Of a DNA stretch of 64,000 nt, positions 25,201 through 41,175 are shown piece by piece. Both the position numbers and the translations under genes were made by a program. The notes beneath the pieces were generated by a model. That model saw nothing but the letters and a program-made list of their open reading frames with translations. It was not told where the DNA came from and searched no databases. The stretch lies in assembly GCA_013365325.1 (NCBI GenBank), contig JABVXV010000001.1:1-64000 (forward strand), written 5' to 3'. Numbering within the stretch: the first letter of the stretch is position 1; each line of letters starts with the position of its first letter. The DNA is from Dipetalonema caudispina (lineage: Eukaryota > Nematoda > Chromadorea > Rhabditida > Onchocercidae).

Positions 25201-25767
25201 AGATCGAACCGGTTGGGAAAACAGAGGAATGATTTCAATAGCTTCATTTGAAGAATGAAAAAAGCGGAAATGTCACCAATATCCCGATACATATATGTTC
25301 ATTTATCTAGTTATTTGTTCATAAAATATTTAAATCTGCGTTTATTTATTCGTATTCATTCATTTGTAGCTATTTATTTATTTATTATTCGTTTGTTTAA
25401 CAAACAATGGCCAAGCTTTGGCAAGTCACACTGGTTGGTTCTATTTCACTGCATGGTTAGTCAGTCTGGGCTAAAATTGCTAATTTGTCGCCGTTGTAGC
25501 AACGAGGCACTTTTTAAGTCTTTGCTTCATGCCTCACGTAGGCTTAGTCTAGGATAGGCTTGTATAAGGCTGACGTTCATTCTATCCCTTTCCTCCGTTC
25601 TTTCTACCCTGCAGCTTGCCTCTTCTCTATCTTTCCTTCATTCCGCTTACAACAAAGTATGAAAATTTTCCTACCGTTTGTCTTCATGTTAATTTTACAT
25701 CGCTATTAACGAAATAAAACAGAGGTCATTAAATTATTCTGTTGTTTTAGGCCCAGCAAGTGCTATT
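19245..25767. other. Gene-poor AT-rich region
   Basis: No exon supported. The longest ATG-started frame is 21408-21752 (+, 114 aa), which has no acceptor upstream, no homology recognised and two competing open frames on the opposite strand. No tRNA-like B box or spliced-leader RNA sequence was seen. Confidence 0.35.
19427..19457. repeat. Perfect hairpin, 13-nt arms, 5-nt loop
   Basis: AATGGAAGTGTAA and its exact reverse complement flank TATGC, about 180 nt upstream of the minus-strand gene starting at 19244. Could be a structured RNA, a regulatory palindrome or a degenerate element end. Confidence 0.85.
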
Positions 25768-25941
25768 ATGGAATCATTTTATCATATCTTCGTCAGTGCT
25801 GCCATTTTGATATTTATTTTAACACTAGTCTGTGCATTCATTTTTTGGCTAATTAAATGTTGGAGGTCGAAATCAAGCTATGAATTGGCAGCTGCCGTAA
25901 TTCAGAATAAACAACTTCCACAACCGGAATTTTATGTATGA
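25768..25941 (+). CDS. Small single-pass membrane protein, 57 aa
   Basis: ATG at 25768, TGA at 25939-25941, 17 nt after a TTGTTTTAG acceptor with no obvious upstream exon (putative trans-splice site). Residues 7-30 form one clean TM helix (VSAAILIFILTLVCAFIFWL), followed by a basic KCWRSKS stop-transfer and a 20-residue soluble tail rich in Ala, Gln and Pro. This is the arrangement of a type III or N-out/C-in micropeptide. The frame stays open upstream to the acceptor, so it could also be the last exon of a longer type I protein. No family was recognised. Confidence 0.5.
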   Translation: MESFYHIFVSAAILIFILTLVCAFIFWLIKCWRSKSSYELAAAVIQNKQLPQPEFYV

Positions 25942-28900
25942 GAGGATAAGAAAATGTATGAAATATTGTTAGAAACCTCAATTGGCTGGCATTTAATTTG
26001 TTGAAAATATTTGAAAACAAAAGATATGAGAGAGATGATTGCAAGCTTATAATATATTGCTACCGAAGGCTTCAGGTATGTTTAACAAAGTAAAAAATGG
26101 ATCATATTCATAAAATTTGAAGAATTTGAGGTTAATTGTTTGCAGAATTCAACTTTTAACCGAATTCTTTCTATTTTTAAAGAAACAAATTCAATCTATC
26201 ACTAAGAAGTAATGCAAAGGAAGCATTTTTTCAATTCTCATCACATTCAAGTTAGACTTTTCTTTCTTGTGCTAGTAAAGCGGAATTCGAAGTGTTTTCA
26301 GATATTTTTGAAACTTTAATTAATATCATCGAACAAGTCGATGTTTCACTACAACTGTCAAAAAACGCTTTTAGCTAATAATGTGTGGGAAGCGAAACAT
26401 ATTTCAGAAATATTTAACTTTTGCTCGTTGGTGTGAAATCATATCGGTGGACCTAAATAATTTCATCATATTTCATAATTTTTGCAATTATGCAAATAAA
26501 ATTGCGAATTGTACGATCCGTCAAATAATAGCTTCATCTGTTTGAAGATCCATCTGAAGATTAATGCTTCCGTAGAATAAAGACAATAAATTTGTGAAAT
26601 GTCTTTTATTTCATTCTCTTAAAATTGATCTTTCGGAAGTCTTCCTTCCCAGTTATTTTCATTTCTGTCTAACTGTATTGCATATTTTCACATTTGGAAA
26701 TTTGAAAAATTAAACGCATCGTTCCACGAACTCTAATCCCGAAAATTGTTCATTCCCTTAATTATTTATTTATCCTAACAGTTACTTATTATTGTGAAGT
26801 TCCTTTTTTAAATTGTTCCAATGGGAACTTCGAAAGAGTCCAATCAGATTTTTTTCTTCCAATTAGTTCCGAAGAAAAACTAATACCAACTTTATTAAGG
26901 ATTATCTGGCCCATTTTGCCACTGGATAGAATTTGATTGGGACTCTGAAGGCTCCAAAAATCATTTTGTTTTTCCATTTGCTCATTTTATTAAAATCTCA
27001 AAGGTTTTCAAGAAATTTCCACCTTTTTTGAAATTATTAATCCAAATTCATTTTCAATGACAATTTTGTAGCGGTATTTTGATATATATTTTGAGTTCCG
27101 ATTCCTGAACTTATTTAGGAAAAAATTTTGCAACCTGATATACACCTCAAAATATTATAAGTTACTCTATACTTTGCTTTCAAAATTTATCTAGAAATGA
27201 CTCATTTTGAGATAATTGACACTTTCCTTACGTGAGCTTTAAAAATCGAAAAATTTACATTTGTTCGGTGATAGAAATTGAAATTTTAAAGGTCGACTTA
27301 TTAGCATAAGTTCATTTTCTTTTTCGGTTTTCTTTAAACAATCAAAAAGTTTAATTTACGTCTGTTCCTGCGAATAAAATTCTTGGCGATATGGTATTGA
27401 GAGATTGATTTGGAACTTATTAATTTAACAATTGTTAATTTTGGGTGTGATCATATCGTGAAAAGCTGAAAATCTGCTGCGCTTAGGCCATATACTTACT
27501 TCCAATAAAATAAAAAGAACGAAATAATTGGTCGAAAATTATTGGGGCTAATAACATTTTGCGAATCTACAATAATACACACAGGATTGAATTCGTTTCA
27601 TCGAACCGAAAAGGGCCAAGAATGAATGTTTGGGGAAAGAGAGAAAGAGAGAGAGAATCGAGGATCCATACAATTAAAAAGAGAGATTTTATACTAAAAG
27701 TAGCTGAGAAGGATTGCTAAGAATTGGACAAATTAGCATTTCAGTTAGAGAGGGAGAGAAACAGAAAGATGAATTCTCGCAAATATTTACTTGTCAAGAT
27801 GAAATAGTGACAGAGTCAACTTGAAGTGACAGCTACGGGGAAAAAAGGAAAAGGAAAGAGAGAGAGAGAGAGAGCGCTGGGATTGATCCTTTGCGGAACA
27901 GTGTAAGAAAAAGATAAAACAAATAAATCTAACTTTGTTAGAAAGAATAAAAGGACGGATATATGTATTAATATATCGTGTGATTTCTAATCTTCCTTGT
28001 GGAAATTTCTGCGAAAGAGAAAAGCGATCATCTCACATTTTCTTCTCTGAAATAAAGATAAGAGTCGGTAAGATAAGAAAGCATCTGTTAGTTCACATAT
28101 CAGATGTAATCCATTCACTTTTCTATTTTCTTTCAATTGTCAAACTATTTCTGAAACCGATTTGAAGAAATCTGCACCTTGAGGGGTGAAAGGTCATCAA
28201 GTAAACGATATGGATTTTGGTGTATTAGAATCCTCTGTATATAAGATAACATTTTTGCATTTTATTTGTAGAAATTGTGATTGAGAAGTTTCCTCTTTGC
28301 TAGGATAATTTTGTTAGCAGAATTGCCTTACAACTCGGTGTACACTAAGTCAATAAGAGTTAATGTATGAATATCAATTACAATCTAACTTTGCTACGGC
28401 AGAGAGAAGAGGTCATGACAGAGAAAAAGATCAGCGAATCTGTTACTAAGCTAATTAAAAAAGCACAAATTGATTTTTTTCTTTAAACATATTAGTTGCA
28501 ATATTTCATAGCAAATATGGTAACTATTTCAAGAAAAAAAGAAAATCTTAAATTTCTTTCTCAATTTACATCTATCCCATATTTGCTAGACAAATAGCTA
28601 GAATGAAGGGATGAGAGTCGGATCGATGCATGTAAAATCTCATAAAAAACTTTCGAATTTTACACAAGAATTTGTCATTTGCGGAGACAAATGGAAGAGA
28701 TTGATAGTAGCATTAAAAAAGCGATATGTATGCTATCCATTTAACACACTAACTAATGCCGATTTCAATCATCTCAGTTTACTCCCATTTGCACAACAAA
28801 TGCAGAAAAATTGGTTCTTCAAAAAAAAAAAAAATCCTTGCCTTTTCTAAAGTTTCAAATACAGAAAAAATTGAAATTTATCGCTAAAAATAGTGAAAAA

Positions 28901-29770
28901 CGTAAGTTAGGCCTTAGATAAAACTGGTAGTACATGAGACTTCTGAGATGAGCCAAGTAGAATTTAAAGTAATTGAAGCTAAACAAACAGAAAAGAATGG
29001 TGCTGAAATCAGAGAAAATTGATAATGAACTAAGTAAATTGTATATTTTCTCAGATCGGTTTAGTCATAAATTTCACTATAGTAATAAATGAAATTACTT
29101 TTCGTTAGAAATGTTCAAATTATCATTTGGCAACATCAAAGGAAAAATATTTGAGTAAGCAATTCATTCCACTTATGTCTACTTCAAGCCCAGTAGAATT
29201 TTGATAGCTATGAAAATTTTTCAATTGAAACTCGAGTGCTTGTTTTTCTTACTGCTGATGTCAATAATACCTTTCCTTGATGATACCAAACATTTAGCCT
29301 GAATGGTATATATGAAAACCTTAAAAGAAACCTGTTGAAGTCGAATTATAAAGGTAACAATAGGATAGCTAATTTAGCACTTCCTATATTTTTATTAAGC
29401 AGTCTTGCAATATCCGATTTAATTAGTTAATTAGCAGTCCAGTTCCATGGTATCTTTGGTTTCCTTAGCTATTATTCACTACTTCTTGTTTTCTTTACCT
29501 ACTATTATTTACCCTTCTACCGATTCATAAGTGAAATTACGGCCTATTTGATTGGACGGACGTCACATCCATTTCCAATTTAAATATTACTCACACTTTT
29601 GGATTTTCACAACTCTCGAAATCAAAAATGACACTGTAACTTTGAAAAAACGAAAATATGTCTTTATATTGAATTCGTGTCATTTCAAATTATTTGGAAG
29701 GAAATTTCCATTTCAAATAATGCTTGTCATTTGCATTCATTTCCAGATTCAAAATATAAGATGTTTATAG
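25942..29770. other. Gene-poor region with GA microsatellites
   Basis: GA-rich runs at about 27635-27657 and 27856-27874. The ORFs at 26789-26977 (-), 28611-28850 (+) and a short ATG frame at 28950 (MSQVEFKVIEAKQTEKN, possibly a first exon with donor G|GTGCTG) look coding-like in places but could not be joined to anything. An upstream part of the 29.8-30.2 kb gene should lie here. Confidence 0.3.
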
Positions 29771-30186
29771 GCAAAGGTCGTCGAGGAAATTAAACTATCC
29801 ATTTAACGACGAGAATGATTCGACAACAGAAAATGGTAGTTCATTCTGCCTTCATCATGTTATCTGCGGAACTGATTATGAAGATTCCCGTTGTTTAGCA
29901 GTAAAACAAATGATTCTTTCCTAGATCCGCTCATACGGATGAGATTTCCAGCTTTGAACTTTTTAATTTCTGCCTATATTACTCCATACTTTTCCACATT
30001 CTCTATTAAGTGGTTTTTGAACTTTGCGATTAATACTTTCATTTGTACGCTTTGGTAAACAAATTCCCTATTTATGTAGCGATGAATACATTTGATTTCA
30101 GAGCTTCCCTCTTTCAACAGTTAAAATTTGCTATTGACGCTGTTCGACGAGTGGAGTCAACTTCAGAAGCGATTGTGCATCACTGA
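29771..30186 (+). CDS. 3'-terminal exons of an unknown gene
   Basis: Exon 29771-29900 (after TTTATAG, before GCA|GTAAAA) and exon 30121-30186 (after CTCTTTCAACAG, ending TGA) join in frame. The peptide is polar and acidic (PFNDENDSTTENG), with three Cys, then KFAIDAVRRVESTSE and a stop. Codon choice and composition look coding, unlike the flanks. Exon 29771 needs two bases from an upstream exon, which was not found, so the gene is partial here. No family was recognised. Confidence 0.35.
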
Positions 30187-30564
30187 TTGCGGAAATGAAT
30201 TTTGGACGACACCATGGATCTCGGAGATCAATTAATCCATGGCCGCAAACTTCGATCATTTTTTCTTTCTTTTTTTTGAATGAAAAGTTAGGGTAAGCCG
30301 TGAGTCAATGAAGAAAAAATCAACAGAAATTTGAAAAAAACTGAAATCATTCATTTAGCAGCGAGCTTTATCCACTTGTCTCTGAAAGTTTCTCACTTCG
30401 TGGAATGGACTATGTTGACAAATTATACCGTCAATATCCTAAATCTATTGACTCGTTTTCAAAGAAATGATTAAAATTGGTAAAGAATTTGGTCAAAAAT
30501 TGTAAACAAAAAGAGTCTTAATAAGAAATAGCATAAACCCTTCTGAGATTACTCACAAAAACTG

Positions 30565-32076
30565 ATGCAGCAGCTTAATGCTGAGTGCCCTACCTTTTCT
30601 ATTTCTCGAATTCCCGATCAATTAACACAATTGCGCTCCAGCTTATCATTAAAGATTAGATCGAAATCGTTTCGAAGAATTTATTGGCTTAATCGTATAA
30701 CTTCACAACCAGCAAATTATGTTTGGTATCATATTCTTTTTCTAAGGTTCATTGAGGACTAGAAATTTTAAATATCAAATTGAATGATACTTTCATCATT
30801 TTACTTCATCATTTTAGCTTTTACGATTTTTTACGATCTAAATTTCTGTCTAAGCAAGCTCTAATGATCTAATCTTTACAGTGTATACATTGAATGATTT
30901 GAAGCCCGGTACATAAATTCAGATTTGCATAAACATGCTGTTTTGCCAAACATATAAGGGAAAGAAACAAGTGCGCACATAACATTATTATATTCATGCA
31001 AAGGTTTTCATGTAATTTACATATGAGAAAAAACTCTATTAAATGAAATAATTTTAATTGAATACTAATACTTGTCAGAAAATAGACAAAAGAAACAAAC
31101 GATTTCTCATTCGAAGAAAATGGAAAGGTATCCACCGATTCTCTTATTCACATTCTAAGTGAAGAAATCTTAGTCAGAAGTACTGCTATTAGCAGCAGTA
31201 CTTATAAAGAGATTCCAAATTTACCGTACCTGAGATTTGAGATCTTAAAGATGTTTAATAAAGATCGAACGATGTATGTTATCTAATTCACTTAAAATAA
31301 AAACTTCGGTATTTTTTGAACTGAACTTTGGCTTTTAGGAGAAACACTAAAACTCGATAATTGAGAAGAAGAAATACGTTCTCTGCAATTTCATTCCTTT
31401 AGTTCGATTACTTTTAGATACTAGTAGCATTTGATTGAACTGCTTTAACTTAACCAAATAACCCTTAAATAATAATTTCCATGACTATTCAAAATATCAT
31501 GGGGAAGTTATTTGTTTCCTGAAAAAACATAGTTAAAAGAAATTTACTTTAAACTTTTCAAACTTAGTGGAAATCTGAATGGTAGCAGAATGCTGTACAC
31601 GATAGAATTCATTGCAGCAGCGGGAATGGCTCCTTCTGTAGTCATTCTTACTTTGCTCGTTTTTTTAGAGGTTACTTTTCATCGATCGCTTCTTAAACTT
31701 TCAAATGAATTCTAATCTTCTATACAACATTTCATACATGCATGCACAGGAAAGGATAATAAAATATGTGTTGCAAGTTTAATTAATATTCTTATTTGAT
31801 TATAATTAATGCTGCAAATGAGATCATAAATACAATGTTTGTTCATTGAGGCATTACCTCACTTCTTTTTCTCTTAAGAAAGTATAGGCTCAAATTCACA
31901 AGTTCTAATGAGAAACACTGATGAATCTCCTATTTCAGATAGCATTGGCGGTACTCACAGTGTTGTATATAAAATATCTTGTAAATAAATCAGCTGAACA
32001 TATGCAATCAATAGACGAAAAACCGCCTGATGTAGAAAATATACAGCGAGTATACTTCAATACACTTATAAATTGA
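30565..32076 (+). CDS. Small membrane protein, 2-3 exons (72 or 140 aa)
   Basis: The core is two exons: 31568-31670 (after AAACTTAG; donor GAG|GTTACT) and 31939-32076 (after TTTCAG, TGA stop). From ATG 31590 they encode 72 aa with a hydrophobic span over residues 14-39 (SVVILTLLVFLEIALAVLTV), a basic YLVNK stop and an acidic soluble tail. An upstream exon, 30565-30746, also joins in phase and would extend the protein to 140 aa with an Arg/Lys/Ser-rich N-terminus. The 72-aa form with a trans-splice site at 31567 is the simpler reading. AATAAA occurs about 60 nt after the stop. Function unknown. Confidence 0.48.
31178..31203. repeat. Hairpin, 10-nt arms
   Basis: AAGTACTGCT and its reverse complement AGCAGTACTT flank 6 nt, inside the putative first intron of the small membrane-protein gene. 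Confidence 0.75.
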
Positions 32077-33057
32077 TCCTTAAAACTAAGGTCATAGGCC
32101 AATAAGGAAGGATTCAGTGGTAATAGTTAATATAGCTCAAATAAAGATTGATGAAAATTTTATCAGATTTTAGTATGGTCAATTTATTCAGTAAATCGTT
32201 ATTGAATTTACCAGATAAATTAGAGTCGAATGTATAAATGCAGTTACTATGCAAATAGGTAAGTGACGAATAGAATTTGCATCATTCAAACATAGTATGA
32301 ACTTTAACCCCCGCTCCTCTCCTCAAAATACTATTGCACAGTTAAATTATTTATGCCAAAATCCCTACCCGATTTTATAACAAGAGTATACTAAGTGAAA
32401 TATTCCATTACCAATTTTCACTTAAATAGCAAATTATCTTGGGACATTTTTGAAGTTAAGCCAAATAGTTACGGATGGAAGAAGAAATGAAACTCAAGAA
32501 TTCAATGAGGGGATCAAGAAGACCAGTGAAGCATTAATGAATAATCAAATACTACTTAAAGTTGGTTGTAGAAATCGATTTTGTACTTTATATGTTCGAA
32601 GCACTTTACTGAATAGGTAAAAAAGAAGCTCAAAAGTCAGAAAAGTGGAGCAAAGCATTTTGATTGCCTTTGGACTTTACTTACTTAAAAGAGCATTAAG
32701 TTGCTCTTGAAAGGGAAAATGGGCCTAGCAAAAAATATTCTCTCTAAAGCTAATGCAGGGAAAGAACTAAAACGCTTTTCACACCGAATTTTCTTTGTAG
32801 CTATTAATGGATGAAGAAATCAATCATGAAACGATGAAAATGATTTATGGTACAGCAAGTTGACTGGTAGAACCGAAACAGTTACTGAGAATTTATAAAT
32901 ATTGTCACATTTTTTGTTTCTGTTCTTCTTACGGAACAAATAAAGATACAACGATAGATTGCAATCTTTATTTTATAATTTATAGAAGAGAGTAAAAAAC
33001 CGGAAGAATTGAAAAATAAATTAATGAATAAATTCGTTTAAAATTCCGTCTGTACCA
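32077..33057. other. Spacer; expected site of a DDX41 5' exon not found
   Basis: AT-rich sequence between the small membrane gene and the minus-strand exon at 33058. DDX41 proteins normally begin with a short acidic segment and YVPYVP; no such coding piece was seen here on the plus strand. Confidence 0.35.
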
Positions 33058-33389
33058 CTATCTATTTCTGTTATTGGTTTGCTGCAATAGTTCAATAGGA
33101 TCATTTGTTTTCATATTGGGTGGCATCACTGTCGTTGCACAATTCGTTGAATCTATTATTGTGGAGGCGTTAGTAGCTTCTAGCAATGGTTGTAGTAAGT
33201 GGCGTTGGAGATGGAGCGGAATCATCCTCAGGTCGGGAAGAATCCGCCGATATATTACTTGCACTTCAAAAATACCAGGTACACTTGTAACTGCAACTCT
33301 TATCACATTATTTCTACCTGTTGATAGTCTCGAAATAGCAGGAGATTTATTTGGGTAGTATTCATTACCGTTTAATGAATGAAGGGTAC
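33058..33389 (-). CDS. Minus-strand terminal exon, C-terminal 109 aa of unknown gene
   Basis: After an ATTTCCAG acceptor the frame is open for 109 codons to TAG. The N-terminal third (LNGNEYYPNKSPAISRLSTGRNNVIRV...) and the polar C-terminus (TTVMPPNMKTNDPIELL...) look like protein. The middle has competing open frames on both strands. The exon takes 2 nt of a split codon, so upstream exons must lie at higher coordinates, which means within or beyond DDX41 on the other strand. It could be the cytoplasmic tail of the minus-strand gene with exons at 41-48 kb; this is not shown. Confidence 0.38.
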
Positions 33390-33483
33390 CTGGAAATGTA
33401 TAAGGAATGATGTGGATTCGGTGTACTTTATTTCAAATGTACGCACATATGTTTTCCATAATTTTTAATCATGACATTTTTAG

Positions 33484-37770
<4,287 letters not shown>

Positions 37771-39386
37771 TGGACTTGAATCAAGTGATATGCGATTGTG
37801 TTTTCTTCAATATATATTTTAAAGCATTTCCTATTTTGGAATACCAGATGTAAAAAATAAATAACTACCAGTAAAAGACATTTTTCAATTGAACAAAATT
37901 TAACTGGTTATTACAGCATCGGAAGTAGGCCAAAGCACATGTTTAATGTGCAGGTTGGAGTAGAACATTTTTTTGAGTGTATTTCAAATCGTTCGAATTT
38001 CCGTAGAAAGTCTCTTTCTTTATTGAATAATTTCAAAACTTTATTCGTCTTGTCTAGCAAAAAAATTCTTGGATTGATGGCGAGTAAAGAAATTTGGTAA
38101 AAATGTATTTAAGTTCAGAAACTTAATTTTTGTGGAGTAGAGGCTTTGTTTGTTCCATTGTTTTCGATACTTTTTAGCACATAAATTTCAGAACTGCATT
38201 CTGAGCATGTATAATAGTTGCATTTAAAGATTTAAAGATTTTTTACACCCTTAATGGACTAATCTGTTAGGATGGAAGACACCTTAAAAGTAAAAGACCA
38301 GTTGTTAGGAAGGGGAGATTTTGTTACACCTGGTATTAACAACCATCAGGTTGCTTTTGCATTCAAAAAATGAGCGTTGTTTTCAATCTCAGTTAGCCGC
38401 AGTTTTTTTTTTGTCCGTTCCAATAAATAATATTTCTAAATAATGCGCATTTTCACCACTCGAGGTCATGGTTCACTGCAGTTACGCACTTAAACATGAA
38501 CCTTGCAAGCGTAATGTGTAGGACGAATCGGTTGCAATGGGTGCATAAATTCGTGTTAACCCACCCATTTTCCAGAAATATGTTAGGTACTCTTTGTCAT
38601 ATATTGTTAGAACATCACAATCAGTGAAAATTTCCTATTGTTTTTTTCCAAAAATTTTTTCCCTTCAGACCAAATTTATGTGCTGTAAAAAGGTGCTGCA
38701 TCACTGTTGAAAGCCTTTGCAATCTTCACTGAAAATATAATGCACTAACATACTACTTTTCGATTTAGATTGTTTGTAATAAGTGGAACAGGAAAAAATG
38801 TTAGGTATTTCCTAATTGTGACTAATCAAATATTTTATTTGCTTAACAAGTATGATTTCTTTAAGTATAGCTTTAGAAAAGGTTCGAATAAGTTTTCATC
38901 ATTTTCATCACAATCTTTATCAAATATCTGTTGAATATTAATTTCTCAAGAAGAACGAGATTATTTATTGAGCAAAAATCTTTTTCGTCGACGAAAAATT
39001 GTTGATTATTTGTTGGATATTCAGAGAAATGATGCAACACTTCATAGATTCGTTTGTGACAAATTAAACCTGCAATATTTCCTGTTTAATTTTTGATAAA
39101 ACCAGTAAGAAATTACGGGAATTCTAAAGAATCTGTAAATTCACTAAAATTTACATTTTGACGATATGCTGCAAAATCTCTTCCTATTTAGACACAAAAT
39201 TCTGAAAACAAGATTGAGAAATTTAGGAGAGAAAAAACAGCCGGATTACAGGATTAAAAATAAAACGATTTTCGATTTCAAATGAAGATAAATTTTAAAA
39301 TGGATGATGTGTTTGATAAATCGACAAACCTTTCAGCCTCTATTCTCTGAACGTATGTATTCTATTCTACTTATATAAATACTTAA
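37771..39386. other. 3' flank of DDX41, no gene seen
   Basis: AT-rich; no exon recognised on either strand up to the minus-strand terminal exon at 39387. Confidence 0.35.
37856..37861 (+). terminator. DDX41 poly(A) signal
   Basis: AATAAA about 85 nt after the TGA of DDX41. Confidence 0.5.
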
Positions 39387-39576
39387 TTAATTGTTGATGA
39401 GATCGACCACCCCTTGCAGATGGTGACCATTATTTGTCATGTTGTGTAGAATCATGTGCAACCATTTCTCATTGCTGGTCTGGACAAACTTTTTTAAATT
39501 TTGCTTGAAGTAACGAATCTCAGTCCTAAAATACTTTATTAAGCTTGAATATCTGGAAAACTCTAAATCATCTGTC
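39387..39576 (-). CDS. Minus-strand terminal exon candidate, 62 codons
   Basis: After TTGATTTAG a frame runs 62 codons to TAA. The peptide (LIKYFRTEIRYFKQNLKKF..., then HNMTNNGHHLQGVVDLINN) is helical in character, with amphipathic Lys/Phe/Leu spacing, and looks coding. It takes 1 nt of a split codon, so the donor exon must leave two; none of the exons seen upstream on this strand fits, and linkage to them is open. No family was recognised. Confidence 0.33.
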
Positions 39577-40888
39577 CTAAATCAAAATGTTTTGTGTTGG
39601 ACGCTGACAAATTGACAATTCATTGAATTACATTGTCTGGTCGTCGCTTTTAATTCAATAACAACCTTAGTAATTGATGAAATGCGTTTGGGTAATTATC
39701 TTTTCTCACCAGAGAAGTGTATGTGAGGTGTGATCTTATCATAAAACTCTTTCAGTTCAACATTTTATTATTCACATAGTACTATTCGGTGAAAGAAAAT
39801 GACAACATTTTATTTTGTTCACTTTTAATTATGCCTTCACTAAATTCTTTCTACTTATTGTCGAAAATCATTTGGAAAAAAAATTCGAAATGATAAAGAA
39901 AAAGTGTTAGAAAAACAAAAAATACCAATAAGCAATTTCTTTGTTAACAAAAATATCACTTAGATTCATAAATGTTAAACAATTTCGGATGAGATGATAG
40001 TACTTTTAGCAATCTTATAACGCCTTACGATCTTTCTTTTCGATTTGTTGAAAGGATGACATTTCGCCTTCTTCATAATTCAAACAGTCATACTGCTTGA
40101 TGCATAATCATTTCAGATTTTGCATATACTTCAAGGGAAATTAACAGCTTAGGATGGATTTCTCATATTTTTCTCTGCATCCCATTGATTGTTAAGTTAC
40201 GTTAATGCGTTTCACACTGTAAGTTCATATTTCTAACTTTCATTCGTGTTTAAACAAATTAGTAACCCATTGTTGGTTGCTAATGGAATCAATCCGAATC
40301 ATTTTAAGCTTACAATAAAATGTTTATTTTTCCTTCAGTATTTATCATTTGTTTGTTTATTTTTATATATTTTTTCATTTGCTAGCATAATGCTTCCAAT
40401 GTATTAATTCCAGATTTGAAAGTTTATACAAATTTGAACGATTCAACGTTTCATCATTTTATAGCATTTTTGTAAATTACCAAAAATTTGAAGTTTCTTT
40501 ACCCTAAAACTGAAAATTTCCTTTCGCAGAAAAAATTGCTAAAACAAGTTTTATTTCTTGTAATTGTGATATATCGAAATAATAGGTGACATAATGTTAA
40601 CAGAAAGAGGAGATGTTTGGCCTATAAGACTAATTTGATGACCTTATTTTCCGCTATCATCCAGAATCTAAGCATTTCATTCTTGATTTGGGTCAAATGG
40701 AATATAAAACATGGATCGACTCAGAGATTACTTCACTAAAACATTTACTATTTTCCTACTGCATCCTATCAACTGATATACAAATTATAAGTCATCAAAT
40801 ATTCATTGACAGGCATGAAGGAGTAAAGAGAATATGATAATATCAATTTCAACTTTTCAATCATTTCAGCGATATAATCACTCTTCTC

Positions 40889-40975
40889 GTTTTACTTTGT
40901 TTCCAAATGGTGCTTTCCAGAACACATCATAAACAAAGTGAAAATTCAATTGTACACACATCGAGCCACAAGGTA
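40889..40975 (-). CDS. Isolated Cys-rich exon candidate
   Basis: Between GATTTTAG and AAA|GTAAAA, one frame reads CCLPCGSMCVQLNFHFVYDV and on to FGNK. It has four Cys in nine residues, suggesting an extracellular disulfide module. It needs one base from the preceding exon. It may belong to the 41-48 kb minus-strand gene; unproven. Confidence 0.28.
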
Positions 40976-41175
40976 AACAGCAAGCTAAAATCTCTGTGCA
41001 CTTTATAATAAGAATTATTAATTCTGAAATAGTTATACTAAAATATTATTTTAAAAATCGAAACTTAGGTGACAAAATTGCTTTGCTAGAATTTAAACTA
41101 AATATAATTAGGGAATAAATATAATAGCTAAGAAATAAGCAAAAAAATAACCCATCTTCTTAAATGATCTAAAAA

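Noticed and set aside
33074..33358. Plus-strand 94-codon hydrophobic ORF
   Set aside because: TTG start; antisense to the minus-strand terminal exon, which has an acceptor and a more protein-like composition.
38881..38895. GGTTCGAAT resembling a tRNA B box
   Set aside because: No matching A box or foldable cloverleaf around it.
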